Below are positions 47,342-59,563 of a stretch of 64,000 nucleotides of DNA, piece by piece; position 1 is the stretch's first letter; each line of letters starts with the position of its first letter. The stretch comes from Hofstenia miamia. Lineage: Eukaryota > Xenacoelomorpha > Acoela. Under the pieces are notes generated by a model. It saw only the letters and a program-made list of their open reading frames with translations. It was not told where the DNA came from and made no database searches. The DNA is taken from positions 1,866,364 to 1,930,363 of the forward strand of contig SCFE01000069.1 of the NCBI GenBank assembly GCA_004352715.1, read 5' to 3'. A program made the translations under genes and the position numbers.

Positions 47342-49302
47342 NNNNNNNNNNNNNNNNNNNNNNNNNNNNNNNNNNNNNNNNNNNNNNNNNNNNNNNNNNN
47401 NNNNNNNNNNNNNNNNNNNNNNNNNNNNNNNNNNNNNNNNNNNNNNNNNNNNNNNNNNNNNNNNNNNNNNNNNNNNNNNNNNNNNNNNNNNNNNNNNNNN
47501 NNNNNNNNNNNNNNNNNNNNNNNNNNNNNNNNNNNNNNNNNNNNNNNNNNNNNNNNNNNNNNNNNNNNNNNNNNNNNNNNNNNNNNNNNNNNNNNNNNNN
47601 NNNNNNNNNNNNNNNNNNNNNNNNNNNNNNNNNNNNNNNNNNNNNNNNNNNNNNNNNNNNNNNNNNNNNNNNNNNNNNNNNNNNNNNNNNNNNNNNNNNN
47701 NNNNNNNNNNNNNNNNNNNNNNNNNNNNNNNNNNNNNNNNNNNNNNNNNNNNNNNNNNNNNNNNNNNNNNNNNNNNNNNNNNNNNNNNNNNNNNNNNNNN
47801 NNNNNNNNNNNNNNNNNNNNNNNNNNNNNNNNNNNNNNNNNNNNNNNNNNNNNNNNNNNNNNNNNNNNNNNNNNNNNNNNNNNNNNNNNNNNNNNNNNNN
47901 NNNNNNNNNNNNNNNNNNNNNNNNNNNNNNNNNNNNNNNNNNNNNNNNNNNNNNNNNNNNNNNNNNNNNNNNNNNNNNNNNNNNNNNNNNNNNNNNNNNN
48001 NNNNNNNNNNNNNNNNNNNNNNNNNNNNNNNNNNNNNNNNNNNNNNNNNNNNNNNNNNNNNNNNNNNNNNNNNNNNNNNNNNNNNNNNNNNNNNNNNNNN
48101 NNNNNNNNNNNNNNNNNNNNNNNNNNNNNNNNNNNNNNNNNNNNNNNNNNNNNNNNNNNNNNNNNNNNNNNNNNNNNNNNNNNNNNNNNNNNNNNNNNNN
48201 NNNNNNNNNNNNNNNNNNNNNNNNNNNNNNNNNNNNNNNNNNNNNNNNNNNNNNNNNNNNNNNNNNNNNNNNNNNNNNNNNNNNNNNNNNNNNNNNNNNN
48301 NNNNNNNNNNNNNNNNNNNNNNNNNNNNNNNNNNNNNNNNNTATATATATATATATATATATATAGTACAGCTATGCTTATATATTTAAAAGACATTCAT
48401 CAAACAAATATTATAAACTGTAAATATAAGTTTGATTATTTTCCCAATATATTCTGAATGAGAACTAGATAATGAAAAAACACTACTAAGTTTAAATAAA
48501 TCTATGATGAAAAACTCAAAATTTGATACACCTATTTTTACGCATATTATGCATGTAATTGAATGGAATAAGAATCTAAATTTTTATGAATAAATTTGTA
48601 GGAGGCAATCCATATTTTCATATATATTACATATCAAACTGAATTGATGTCTGAAACTTTTATAATTTTGTAGATAGCTATATTATACGTACCTTCATGA
48701 ACTTTTATGCTCACTCTGTCAGCTAAGGAACAAGCGTGACCATTGCTTATCTCCTTGAAGAACACAAAATTTGCAAAAGGGCAGTATTGATTGGGAGGAT
48801 TTAATTTATCACCAAATTTCAGAATATCGACATTTGTAAATCGTAAATCGCAGGTGTCATTCGAAATTAACCCAAGATTTTTGTATACTTCAGGAAGAAC
48901 AGTTGGGGCAGAACTATTATACACATAATCTGTAAATTCAATGTTTCCATTTACTTTCTTCACTCTTATATAAAATGAATTTTCCACTGTCCAGATGCTG
49001 CAGGAATCAACTTTAATATAAATCTTACTGAAACCATCGTTATCAAAATCGAGCATATGGACAATGGCCACCTGATCTTCACCGGTGGCCGTGATCGGAG
49101 CTCCACAGCGGGGGTCATCTTCCAGCGAAGTTCCGCCACACTGGAACCGCGACATCCATCTGCTGATTGTCGATCTGTCAGGTGCAGATGCGCCATAGTG
49201 TTGCTGCAGGCGATTAGCTGCTTCAGTTGGCGTTTTTCCCTCTTTAAAAAGAAAATGAATTATTGCACGCCACTCGTTTCTACTGAATTCAGCCATGTCC
49301 AA
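43362..49302 (-). CDS. Chimeric transposase-HTH / Ig ectodomain gene (E1-D2)
   Basis: Predicted minus-strand exons in phase 1: 48693-49302, 43991-44245 (Ig-A), 43684-43944 (Ig-B), 43362-43642 (Ig/FN3-like plus remnant of TM exon, stop TAG). Exon 1 starts with a mariner helix-turn-helix domain (MDMAEFSRNEWRAIIHFLF to EDQVAIVHM, 83 residues). It is fused in frame to the last two thirds of the V-like domain (LDFDNDGFSKIYIKV to DRVSIKVHE) and ends at donor gtacgt. Ig-A continues with DGPNVVTQKDIIVNEG and lacks the frameshift seen in D1. The spliced frame is open for 468 codons and ends ASNIWWTSFF. No signal peptide and no TM segment remain. The intron at 44246-48692 includes an N gap. It could be a decaying pseudogene; the open frame over four exons argues for a second look. 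Confidence 0.45.
47342..48341. other. Assembly gap, 1000 N
   Basis: Exactly 1000 N, with TA tracts on both sides. It separates the V-like exon of E1 from the Ig exons of D2. Confidence 0.99.
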
Positions 49303-49476
49303 ACACGTTACTGAACCTAAAGGCTTCCAACTGTCTTATAAAGACACGCAGATGCGCACTAAGTGAATGCTAATCACAAGACGTTGTGTCTGACTGAATG
49401 CACAAGCAAATTGTTAATTAACAATTAAATCGATCACAAGAATGACTGCTGTGCAGAACTTCTGATATGACCCTCG
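49059..49476 (-). mobile_element. Mariner 5' end fragment (second family)
   Basis: The right edge begins CGAGGGTCATATCAGAAGTTC on the minus strand, a mariner-type TIR, next to a TA dinucleotide at 49477-49478. A TATA-like TTTATAAG lies about 35 bases upstream of the transposase ATG at 49302. The coding part covers the N-terminal HTH only and then breaks at 49059 into receptor exon sequence. The sequence differs from the 15301 mariner both in TIR and HTH. Confidence 0.8.
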
Positions 49477-49640
49477 TATATGCCCATTATATATACCCAT
49501 TTCATTGTCTTCTGGTTTCGTTTATTCATACTAGAGGGCATTTAGAAACTCGGTCAAAGGAACATATAAGAGAACATCTAAATTTGAAATGCATATACAG
49601 GGATGTGAACATAAGCTGAAAAATTTTAACATACTAAAAA

Positions 49641-49643
<3 letters not shown>

Positions 49644-49682
<39 letters not shown>
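49644..49682. repeat. (TA)n microsatellite in E1
   Basis: About 39 bp; the equivalent in E2 is 60205-60239. Confidence 0.97.
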
Positions 49683-49685
<3 letters not shown>

Positions 49686-50083
49686 CATAGAAGAGAAAAT
49701 TATATTTAGTCAAAATACCAACATCCTAGTGATAAAACACAATGAATTTTCTTAGACATCAGCCTACTTCTAAAATTTGCAAATTTGAACCATGCAATTT
49801 GAAAGATGCACAGTTTTCAAATTAATGATATCCTTAGTCATTTCCACTTTCCCTACAGGATGTTACAAAATCTTCAGTAACAATCATTGCATTTCATATT
49901 TTATGAAACTTAGTACTAAATTGCGCAAATAAAACTTAGTTAAACAAATCAAAGTAAAAATTCATACTTGAATTTGTAAAATATGGTCAATATTCAAAGA
50001 TCGAAATAATTGACAAATGTTTTTGCATGGAATTTCCCTACTTTTTTAAAATAAAAAAAAATCATATTTGAAAACCTGTTGTC

Positions 50084-50327
50084 CAGGGTTTTCGAATCGA
50101 GTTTGATTATTTTTTGAAGAAAATTCCATGTTTCTAATTCGGAGTTTTTTAAAGTAAAGAACAATGATTCTAAACTTTATAGTCTAAAAATAATTATTTG
50201 TGATTGATAAAGAAACTGAAATTTAAAATAATTCAATTTTTGCAGGATTTTTAAGTGGATTTTCAATCGAGTTTACGTTCGAGTTGTAATAATTTCTCAT
50301 TTGAGTTCGAGTTTCTAAGATACCCTG
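50084..50327. mobile_element. Candidate hAT-like MITE (E1 copy)
   Basis: 244 bp bounded by CAGGGT...ACCCTG. The inverted ends are imperfect after the first six bases. Flanking 8-mers agree at 5 of 8 positions, compatible with a decayed hAT target duplication. No coding capacity. Confidence 0.45.
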
Positions 50328-50840
50328 CTTTAGACTACAAATTTGTCACTAAATCAACATTGTCTCATGCTAAAGCATGGCTTGCTTAGAATAAAAATTT
50401 GATATACATATTTATAATTGTAAATATACTGAGCATTGAAATATTTGAAATTCTAACACAGCTAAAAATTTAGACCGATATAAATTGCTTAACATCATTG
50501 TCAGTATGACAAACCCTGTAAATACATATTTTACAATGGAATACACTAAGAGAAAATATAAATCTATTCCATATTCTATAAAGCTAAAATTATTGAAGTT
50601 ATCTTTTTTTTATTAAGCATTTTTTCTTTGTTAGCAGCTTTAATAGAAATTTTATTTTCTTTTTGATTTTATGATGATGTATATACATGTATATATATAT
50701 ATATATGCAATGATGTAATAAGCACTCAATTTGCTAAATCTTACGAGCTGATCTACAATGATTAATATTTAACTAGAAAGCTAGAAAACTTACAAAATGT
50801 CAATAAATATTTGGAGATATGCATTGCTAAGTTTGTGTAT

Positions 50841-51306
50841 ACAGTGCACGATAAAATGCTTGGAACTCTGCCCGAAAATTTAAATATTAGGAAGTCAGTT
50901 TTATGTAACTGAGTTTAGTAGACTAGAATAGTTGAACGCGTCATTAACATTGCAATGCTTTATGTGCTGTTACACTATTACATGAATGAGAAAAAAGTAA
51001 GAAACAAAACTAAAATTGATATTTCAATTATCAAATTTACACAAGACACATAAAATCTATTTTTCTTGTAAAAATATCAGCATAGATCAGATAAACACTA
51101 TGAAATTTATAGTAACTGATTGAAATGCTGAATCCAAAGTTCAGTTATGTTTTGGTCTTAAATTTGGGAAAGCCAATATGGTAAAGTGGCTATACTCGAG
51201 TGTAAAATCACCTATTGAGGCTGCCATCAAAGTTGATTTGTCCCCAAAGAATTATGCTTCCACGCCCGTACTTGGCAGTCTTCTTTGAATGATGAGGATT
51301 CCACAT
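50841..51306 (-). pseudogene. Tc1-like remnant (E1 copy)
   Basis: The left end has acagtgcacgataaaatgct, followed by 'tggaactc', which resembles a Tc1-type TIR. At 51221-51306 the minus strand reads WNPHHSKKTAKYGRGSIILW, then GQINFDG, the conserved Tc1 block between the first two catalytic aspartates. The rest is lost. Confidence 0.65.
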
Positions 51307-52195
51307 TGTTTTATAGCCTTGTGGTTTTTACCTAAGTTATGCTGTTGATGAATTTTGAAATTTGGTTTTTACGTCTCATACAAGCAAAGTCAGTTATGTT
51401 TAAAAATAAATGGAAAAATTTGTAAAGACGCTCATGTTTAGACTTTTGTATATATATTTCTTCATTAAGCATCTAATAAAATTGATGTACTTGCTTGAGA
51501 GAATAAAAAATTTACTTTTCATTATCATTTTGTATTAATGATAGAACTCGTGGTTGTACTTAAATTTCAATTATAAAATTTTGCGTTAATTTATTCAGGG
51601 TTTGTCAGCATATTCATTCATAGCTTTCATTTATCTTTTTTGTTACAGTACTTAATGTGTTTATTGATGTTTAAAAATATATATTGTGTAATCTTTCAGC
51701 AAATAGTAAAGTTTATCTTTAAACTAAAAATGTAATTTGTAGAATGCCTTAAAATGTGTATTTATGTGCGTTATTGAATACATAAAAACAAAACCTTGAA
51801 CCCTTCAAAATAAGGAAATAAAATCAAATATACAATAAAGAACAGATGAATTTAAGTGTAAGTACGTTTTTCTTTCTCATTTTTGAAAGATTATACTAAT
51901 ACTGTTATGAACTTTTAATTTTGTTCATTGCCTATGACTTTGTTTCATGGGATTACAGATTAATATAGAAATTTCATAATGTTTGTAGACCTTTAATTTC
52001 TTTGCTAACACAAAATTGTATTTTCTTAAGGACAATTACTTCTAATCACACATCAATCTGAAAGCATCGTAGAGAAAATAAATCCAAAAAACAAAACTTA
52101 AAATATTACAAAATCTAAAGATGTCTTCTTTCACATATTTTGATTATTAGCGCTTTTTTGCAATATTATATATATATATATATATTCATAAAGTG

Positions 52196-53195
52196 NNNNN
52201 NNNNNNNNNNNNNNNNNNNNNNNNNNNNNNNNNNNNNNNNNNNNNNNNNNNNNNNNNNNNNNNNNNNNNNNNNNNNNNNNNNNNNNNNNNNNNNNNNNNN
52301 NNNNNNNNNNNNNNNNNNNNNNNNNNNNNNNNNNNNNNNNNNNNNNNNNNNNNNNNNNNNNNNNNNNNNNNNNNNNNNNNNNNNNNNNNNNNNNNNNNNN
52401 NNNNNNNNNNNNNNNNNNNNNNNNNNNNNNNNNNNNNNNNNNNNNNNNNNNNNNNNNNNNNNNNNNNNNNNNNNNNNNNNNNNNNNNNNNNNNNNNNNNN
52501 NNNNNNNNNNNNNNNNNNNNNNNNNNNNNNNNNNNNNNNNNNNNNNNNNNNNNNNNNNNNNNNNNNNNNNNNNNNNNNNNNNNNNNNNNNNNNNNNNNNN
52601 NNNNNNNNNNNNNNNNNNNNNNNNNNNNNNNNNNNNNNNNNNNNNNNNNNNNNNNNNNNNNNNNNNNNNNNNNNNNNNNNNNNNNNNNNNNNNNNNNNNN
52701 NNNNNNNNNNNNNNNNNNNNNNNNNNNNNNNNNNNNNNNNNNNNNNNNNNNNNNNNNNNNNNNNNNNNNNNNNNNNNNNNNNNNNNNNNNNNNNNNNNNN
52801 NNNNNNNNNNNNNNNNNNNNNNNNNNNNNNNNNNNNNNNNNNNNNNNNNNNNNNNNNNNNNNNNNNNNNNNNNNNNNNNNNNNNNNNNNNNNNNNNNNNN
52901 NNNNNNNNNNNNNNNNNNNNNNNNNNNNNNNNNNNNNNNNNNNNNNNNNNNNNNNNNNNNNNNNNNNNNNNNNNNNNNNNNNNNNNNNNNNNNNNNNNNN
53001 NNNNNNNNNNNNNNNNNNNNNNNNNNNNNNNNNNNNNNNNNNNNNNNNNNNNNNNNNNNNNNNNNNNNNNNNNNNNNNNNNNNNNNNNNNNNNNNNNNNN
53101 NNNNNNNNNNNNNNNNNNNNNNNNNNNNNNNNNNNNNNNNNNNNNNNNNNNNNNNNNNNNNNNNNNNNNNNNNNNNNNNNNNNNNNNNNNNNNNN
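52196..53195. other. Assembly gap, 1000 N
   Basis: Exactly 1000 N between E1 and B4. Confidence 0.99.
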
Positions 53196-53667
53196 TTGAT
53201 TTTTTATACAATTTGCTCAGAACTTTTTACTCCTAAATTTCAAGTAAAGGCAAAATAAATATTCACAATATATAAAAAATTAATTCAGCCTAAAGTTCAC
53301 ACTTCCAGCGAATGAAATTCTAATAAGTTTTTCAATTTTAGTATTCTTCTTTGGTATTATGTTTGAAGAATGTACATTGTTATAATTATTATCAAATAAA
53401 ACAAGTTGCTTGTACATTACATGCCTTATATATATTATATTAGATGATTGTGAATATGATCCACCCTTCGTGTTCATAAAGAATAAATATCCAAGATTTC
53501 CTGAATTCCCTATTGTAGAGGAGCACTTTGTTGAAGTGATTGCTGTGTATAAGGAAAAACCTTATTAAATACTTTGTGCAAATCTGCTTTGTAAATGCAT
53601 TTACATAAAAATTTTAAAAAACAATTTGTACATGTTTGTAATATATGATTATGACTACAATTTTTTT

Positions 53668-53703
<36 letters not shown>

Positions 53704-53958
53704 TTATTTCATACCACAAATTTGATGCGGTTAGATTATTTATTGATCTTCTTCAGAAATTTCCCTGCATTTTTACAAAATTTGAATTAACTCCACTAAT
53801 ATAACGAAATATTATTCTTATTAACTTAAAATAGATGTAATTGTTAATTTGCTTGTTAAATATCCTATTTCTGTCTTTTTTCCTTAAAGTTAATGCTTCG
53901 GCAATTTTCGTATATTGAGTTTTCGCAATAATTGCAAAAGTTTCCTCTCAGTTCATGT
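53196..53958 (+). repeat. Partial duplication block B4 plus Penelope-like flank
   Basis: Matches B3 and its right flank up to base 26667, then stops at a single N (53959). 53838-53958 on the minus strand is a second piece of the Penelope-like GIY-YIG fragment. Confidence 0.85.
53444..53568 (+). CDS. B-type terminal tail exon (B4 copy)
   Basis: 125 nt after atattag, phase 1, from DDCEYDPPFV to KEKPY and TAA. Identical in protein to the other four copies. Upstream exons are lost in the gap. Confidence 0.55.
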
Positions 53959-53959
53959 N
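53959..53959. other. Single N at a join
   Basis: One N separates B4-type flank from B5 sequence. Homology switches abruptly here, so it looks like a contig join, not a base-call ambiguity. Confidence 0.85.
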
Positions 53960-54391
53960 CTAAGTTTCAAGTAGAGGCAAAATAAATATTCACAATATAT
54001 AAAAAATTAATTCAGCCTAAAGTTCACACTTCCAGCGTATGAAATTCTAATAAGTTTTTCAATTTTAGTATTCTTCTTGGTATTATAATTATTATCAAAT
54101 AAACAAGTTGCTTGTACATTACATGCCTTATATATGCATTTAAGCACTATATTAGATGATTGTGAATATGATCCACCCTTCGTGTTCATAAAGAATAAAT
54201 ATCCAAGATTTCCTGAATTCCCAATTGTAGAGGAGCACTTTGTTGAAGTGATTGCTGTGTACAAGGAAAAACCTTATTAAATACTTTGTGCAAATCCGCT
54301 TTGTAAATGCATTTACATAAAGATTTTAAAAAACAATGTGTACATATTTGTAATATATGATTATGACTTTAAAAAATTTCTACAATTTTTT

Positions 54392-54430
<39 letters not shown>
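53960..54430 (+). repeat. Partial duplication block B5
   Basis: Matches the B2 tail from about 19572, then runs on into C2 just as B2 runs into C1. Confidence 0.85.
54156..54280 (+). CDS. B-type terminal tail exon (B5 copy)
   Basis: 125 nt, phase 1, encoding the same 41-residue peptide as the other four copies, ending KEKPY and TAA. Differences between the five copies (third positions of Pro, Pro and Tyr codons) are all synonymous. Confidence 0.55.
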
Positions 54431-54431
<1 letters not shown>

Positions 54432-54453
54432 TTTATATATATATATATATATA

Positions 54454-57344
54454 TAAATGTATGCATTATTTCATACCACAAATTTGAAGGGTTAGATTAT
54501 TAGTTTCTAGCAAAGTATAATCTGACGTCCTTGTAAAGAACTTAGTAACTAATTTAACTTCTCTTCTACCCTTTATTTAAATGAATGTTATATGTGCAAA
54601 AAGTTCATCTCACTTCCTTCTTGAAATATTTGGTCAAGTTTGTTGAACAATGAATCCATTTCATTATCAACTTATTCAATTCCAGTTCTTGTAAAATTCT
54701 CTTCCTAATTTTTCTGTTTATCTAAATTAAGTCAGCAAATTACGTACAAAAAATAATTGATAAAATTTCCTTTTTCATTGATACAAATTTCCACCTGTAT
54801 AATCTCAATTGAGAATCGACAATGCAATAGAATGAATTTTTTCCACTATTTGACAAGTGAGTTATCAATTTATATAATATGAAGGATCATTGGGCTTAAA
54901 CACATTTTAATTTTCGTAACTTTTCATTCACTAAAGTGAAGAAGAAATTCATTATAACATTAAAATTGCCTTACATTGTTTTTAATTATTTTTAGTAATA
55001 TGCACAGTACAGTGAAGGGCCAAAGACATAATGAAATTTGAAAAGTTTCTTACCATAATATTTTCATTATTAAATGTAATTCAATGTAGCCCACATAGAA
55101 TTCTAAATATTCTAATATATGACTCAGAGGTGAAAACTTTACAGTGTGAACAAAATTTCTGAGTAATTGATACAGATTTTTAAACAAATACTAGTTGTTG
55201 AAATTTAATGATTTTTTCATTTACGTTCACAAATGCATTTTTCTTGAAACTATGAAAATTTCCCATTGTTCTGACACAATAAATTATTGAAAAATATTGT
55301 ACACTACTATAAATGTGAAATTATATAGAAAACACTCTTTTGGATTTCATTGTTTTGTGTCGTATAGTTAATTTTCAAAAGAATAATAAATGCAGTCTTT
55401 ACATTTTCGTAATGAATGATTAAGAGAATGATGAAAGTCGAAATTTCATTGGTTTTTGTCTCAATTGAAGAAATATCTTCATCTTTCAAGCATTAACAGT
55501 AGTATTAGCACAATTGGGAAGCTCAGTTGAGCATGCTTTCATTTCATTAGACCTCTTAGAAAATCGTCTCTCATTAGTGTTTACAGCTGAATTTGCCCTA
55601 ATTGAGCTCTGATGTACAGCAGTTCACTGATAATTAGTAAAGATACCTTAACATAAGCAATCAAGGATTCTGAATTTTTTTTTGTTGTAGAAAGCTTTTG
55701 CTTCGAAGTGAAATTGACCTTGTGTGCATGGTTTAATTCTTTACGTACCCATTATTATGCCATCTTGGAAAGGAAAAAAGAATATAAAAGATGGAGTAAA
55801 AATTAAAATATGTGACAAATACCACAACAATCTTCACACCATTAAGAATTTTATGAATACTTTCAACAAAAGTTCAATTGAAAACTAAATCTCCATGACA
55901 ACGGAAAAAGAATGTTTGTAGATTCAAAATATATGCTTTTACATGTTTTCAAAACTGGCAAACCAATACATCAACAAGTACCATTACTAAAGGAAACAAT
56001 TAATACTACAGTACACAAATGTGTTACATTATTTTCAGGAATAATGGATACAATATGGACTAACACACTACAAGAGGATTACAAATTCTACGATGTAGCC
56101 AATAGACTCGATACTAAAGTTTTACTACGATGTGGAAAACATTCTTTAAATGATATTACTATCGATGACATATACAACAATATATCCATGTTTTATAAAG
56201 ATATCAAAGTGAATCGCAATTTAGTTCACACTTTTCAAGAAATATGTCCGGAAGTCATAATAGATGAAACAAGTGCTCATACTTCCGATTTTGACGTGAA
56301 ATTGACTTTACTAATCGCAAGAGTTTACTTTTATATAAAACATTTCATGAATTTTTTAGTGACAAGATTAATGATATTTGACTGTACAACTGTTATTTCC
56401 AATTCTTTTCAAGATATTAAATGGATAAACTTTAAAACAAACATGTTACTGAAATTGAAACTTTATTTTCAATAACAAGATCTAGTTCCGATTTTCAAGA
56501 TATTACATGGAATAGTTGTAAATCTCAAGAGCTGATTCAAAACACTCATAAAACTGTTATGGACAAAACAACAGTAGAAGTTTTCGAATCTACAGCAAGC
56601 TGGGTGGGGGTGTAGCATAATCCCAAGTATTATTAGTGGTCAAAATAAGAGATTTCGGTGCTATTTTATTACGTTATAATCCGTGTGCCTTATGCTTATT
56701 TTTGAATGGTCGCTGGCTTTCGAGTCATCCATTAGTGCGTGTTTTATTTAATTTGAATTGTTCAATCGATAACTGATCGTCTGCTCAGCACTTTTTGTTA
56801 GCCGTAAATATTTACCTTTGTTTAAAGTGTTATTTCTGATACTGTCATACTTTTAATTTAAGTTTTGATTTCCCAACGATCAGTTGTATTGTTTTTAATT
56901 AGATATTTCCCGAACCGCTACTTTACTAACATTTTAGGTATAATAAATTTTCCCAAATTGGCCCTTACTTTTCTGGTTAACTTATATTGTTTTTTCTTAT
57001 TATTTTATATTAATGCTTAACATGTCCTGTAGCTAAATATAGGGCATCGCTTCGGGCATGCAATGCTACTGGTGGCCATAACTGAATGCCAGTAACCACT
57101 TCTCTACCCTAAGGGATAAAGTAGGTTTAGGGGAGTAAGGTTTTTTGTTTGGATGTGCGATAACAAGCCAGTGTGGCCTTTCAACTTTCGATGAATTGAG
57201 CATAGGGATTAGGTTTCTTAGTTCTGCGCTGGCCGTAGGCCATCTCAACTATCAGAAGAATTACAATGATCTTTCTTCTCTGGGTTGTTGTTGGAGTATA
57301 CAATTCGCTAAACTGCAAGTAAGAAGAAAATTGCAATTTATTAC
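54454..57344 (+). repeat. Duplication block C2
   Basis: Direct copy of C1 with a deletion near its start. Ends at an N gap where C1 continues into TA repeats and Tc1. 54454-55740 and 56490-57344 hold no other gene I can support. Confidence 0.88.
55757..56475 (+). pseudogene. Hypothetical protein, C2 copy, frameshifted
   Basis: Starts MPSWKGKKNIKDG like the C1 copy, but a one-base loss near 55879 leads to a stop (KSSIEN, then stop). An open frame resumes at MFVDSKYMLLHVF (55912) and runs 187 codons to 56475 with few amino-acid changes from C1. After LMIFD the C-terminus is TTVISNSFQDIKW..., unlike C1. Either a pseudogene or a protein starting at the internal Met. Confidence 0.5.
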
Positions 57345-57629
57345 NNNNNNNNNNNNNNNNNNNNNNNNNNNNNNNNNNNNNNNNNNNNNNNNNNNNNNNN
57401 NNNNNNNNNNNNNNNNNNNNNNNNNNNNNNNNNNNNNNNNNNNNNNNNNNNNNNNNNNNNNNNNNNNNNNNNNNNNNNNNNNNNNNNNNNNNNNNNNNNN
57501 NNNNNNNNNNNNNNNNNNNNNNNNNNNNNNNNNNNNNNNNNNNNNNNNNNNNNNNNNNNNNNNNNNNNNNNNNNNNNNNNNNNNNNNNNNNNNNNNNNNN
57601 NNNNNNNNNNNNNNNNNNNNNNNNNNNNN
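57345..57629. other. Assembly gap, 285 N
   Basis: 285 N, not the 1000 seen elsewhere, so this one may be a sized gap. It joins C2 to E2. Confidence 0.99.
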
Positions 57630-58530
57630 TTATATATATATATATATAATATTGCAAAAAAGCGCTAATAATCAAAATATGTGAAAGAAGACATCTTTAG
57701 ATTTTGTAATGTTTTAAGTTTTGTTTTTTGGATTTATTTTCTCTACGATGCTTTCAGATTGATGTGTGATTAGAAATAATTGCCGTTTAAAAATTGATTT
57801 TCATCAAGCTAATACAAATTTTTGTTAGCAAAAAAATTAAACGTCTACAAACATTATGAAATTTCTATATTAATCTGTAATTCCATGAAACAAAGTCATA
57901 GGCAATGAACAAAATTAAAAGTTCATAACAGTATTAGTATAATCTTTCAAAAATGAGAAAGAAAAACGTACTTACACTTAAATTCATCTGTTCTTTATTG
58001 TATATTTGATTTTATTTCCTTATTTTGAAGGGTTCAAGGTTTTGTTTTTATGTATTCAATAACGCACATAAATACACATTTTAAGGCATTCTACAAATTA
58101 CATTTTTAGTTTAAAGATAAACTTTACTATTTGCTGAAAGATTACACAATATATATTTTTAAACATCAATAAACACATTAAGTACTGTAACAAAAAAGAT
58201 AAATGAAAAAAGCTATGAATGAATATGCTGACAAACCCTGAATAAATTAACGCAAAATTTTATAATTGAAATTTAAGTACAACCACGAGTTCTATCATTA
58301 ATACAAAATGATAATGAAAAGTAAATTTTTTTCTCTCAAGCAAGTACATCAATTTTATTAGATGCTTAATGAAGAAATATATATACAAAAGTCTAAACAT
58401 GAGCGTCTTTACAAATTTTTCCATTTATTTTTAAACATAACTGACTTTGCTTGTATGAGACGTAAAAACCAAATTTCAAAATTCATCAACAGCATAACTT
58501 AGGTAAAAACCACAAGGCTATAAAACAATG

Positions 58531-59050
58531 TGGAATCCTCATCATTCAAAGAAGACTGCCAAGTACGGGCGTGGAAGCATAATTCTTTGGGGACAAATCA
58601 ACTTTGATGGCAGACTCAATAGGGGATTTTACACTCGAGTATAGCCACTTTACCATATTGGCTTTCCCAAGTAAGCCTAAGTCAATATAGAAATGGAGAG
58701 GAAACACCAAAAACATAACTGAACTTTGGATTCAGCATTTCAATCAGTTCTTATAAATTTCATAGGGTTTATTGTTGAGGATACCACACAAAGTACTAAC
58801 CTGATCTATGCTGATATTTTTATTAGAAAAACTGATTTTATGTGTCTTGTGTAAATTTGATAATTGAAATATCAATTTTAGTTTTGTTTCTTACTTTTTT
58901 TTCATTCATGTAATAGTGTAACAGCACATAAAGCATTGCAATGTTAATGACGCGTTCAACTATTCTAGTCTACTAAACTCAGTTACATAAAACTGACTTC
59001 CTAATATTTAAATTTTCGGGCAGAGTTCCAAGCATTTTATCGTGCACTGT
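58531..59050 (+). pseudogene. Tc1-like remnant (E2 copy)
   Basis: Mirror of 50841-51306: transposase block WNPHHSKKTAKYGRGSIILW at 58531-58590, then GQINFDG, and TIR-like end near 59010-59050. Confidence 0.65.
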
Positions 59051-59563
59051 ATACACAAACTTAGCAATGCATATCTCCAAATATTTATTGACATTTTGTA
59101 AGTTTTCTAGCTTTCTAGTTAAATATTAATCATTGTAGATCAGCTCGTAAGATTTAGCAAATTGAGTGCTTATTACATCATTGCATATATATATATATAT
59201 ACATGTATATACATCATCATAAAATCAAAAAGAAAATAAAATTTCTATTAAAGCTGCTAACAAAGAAAAAATGCTTAATAAAAAAAAGATAACTTCAATA
59301 ATTTTAGCTTTATAGAATATGGAATAGATTTATATTTTCTCTTAGTGTATTCCATTGTAAAATATGTATTTACAGGGTTTGTCATACTGACAATGATGTT
59401 AAGCAATTTATATCGGTCTAAATTTTTAGCTGTGTTAGAATTTCAAATATTTCAATGCTCAGTATATTTACAATTATAAATATGTATATCAAATTTTTAT
59501 TCTAAGCAAGCCATGCTTTAGCATGAGACAATGTTGATTTAGTGACAAATTTGTAGTCTAAAG

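Larger units (their letters stand above)
48342..52195 (-). repeat. Inverted duplication block E1
   Basis: Reverse complement of 57630-61516 (E2). The only large difference is that E2 60412-60820 is replaced here by a mariner fragment (49059-49476). Stretches 49683-50083, 50328-50840 and 51310-52195 hold no gene. Confidence 0.92.

Noticed and set aside
48966-49314. Open frames 48966-49196 and 49057-49314
   Set aside because: Shadows of the HTH-V-like chimera in other frames; GC-rich transposon sequence has few stops.
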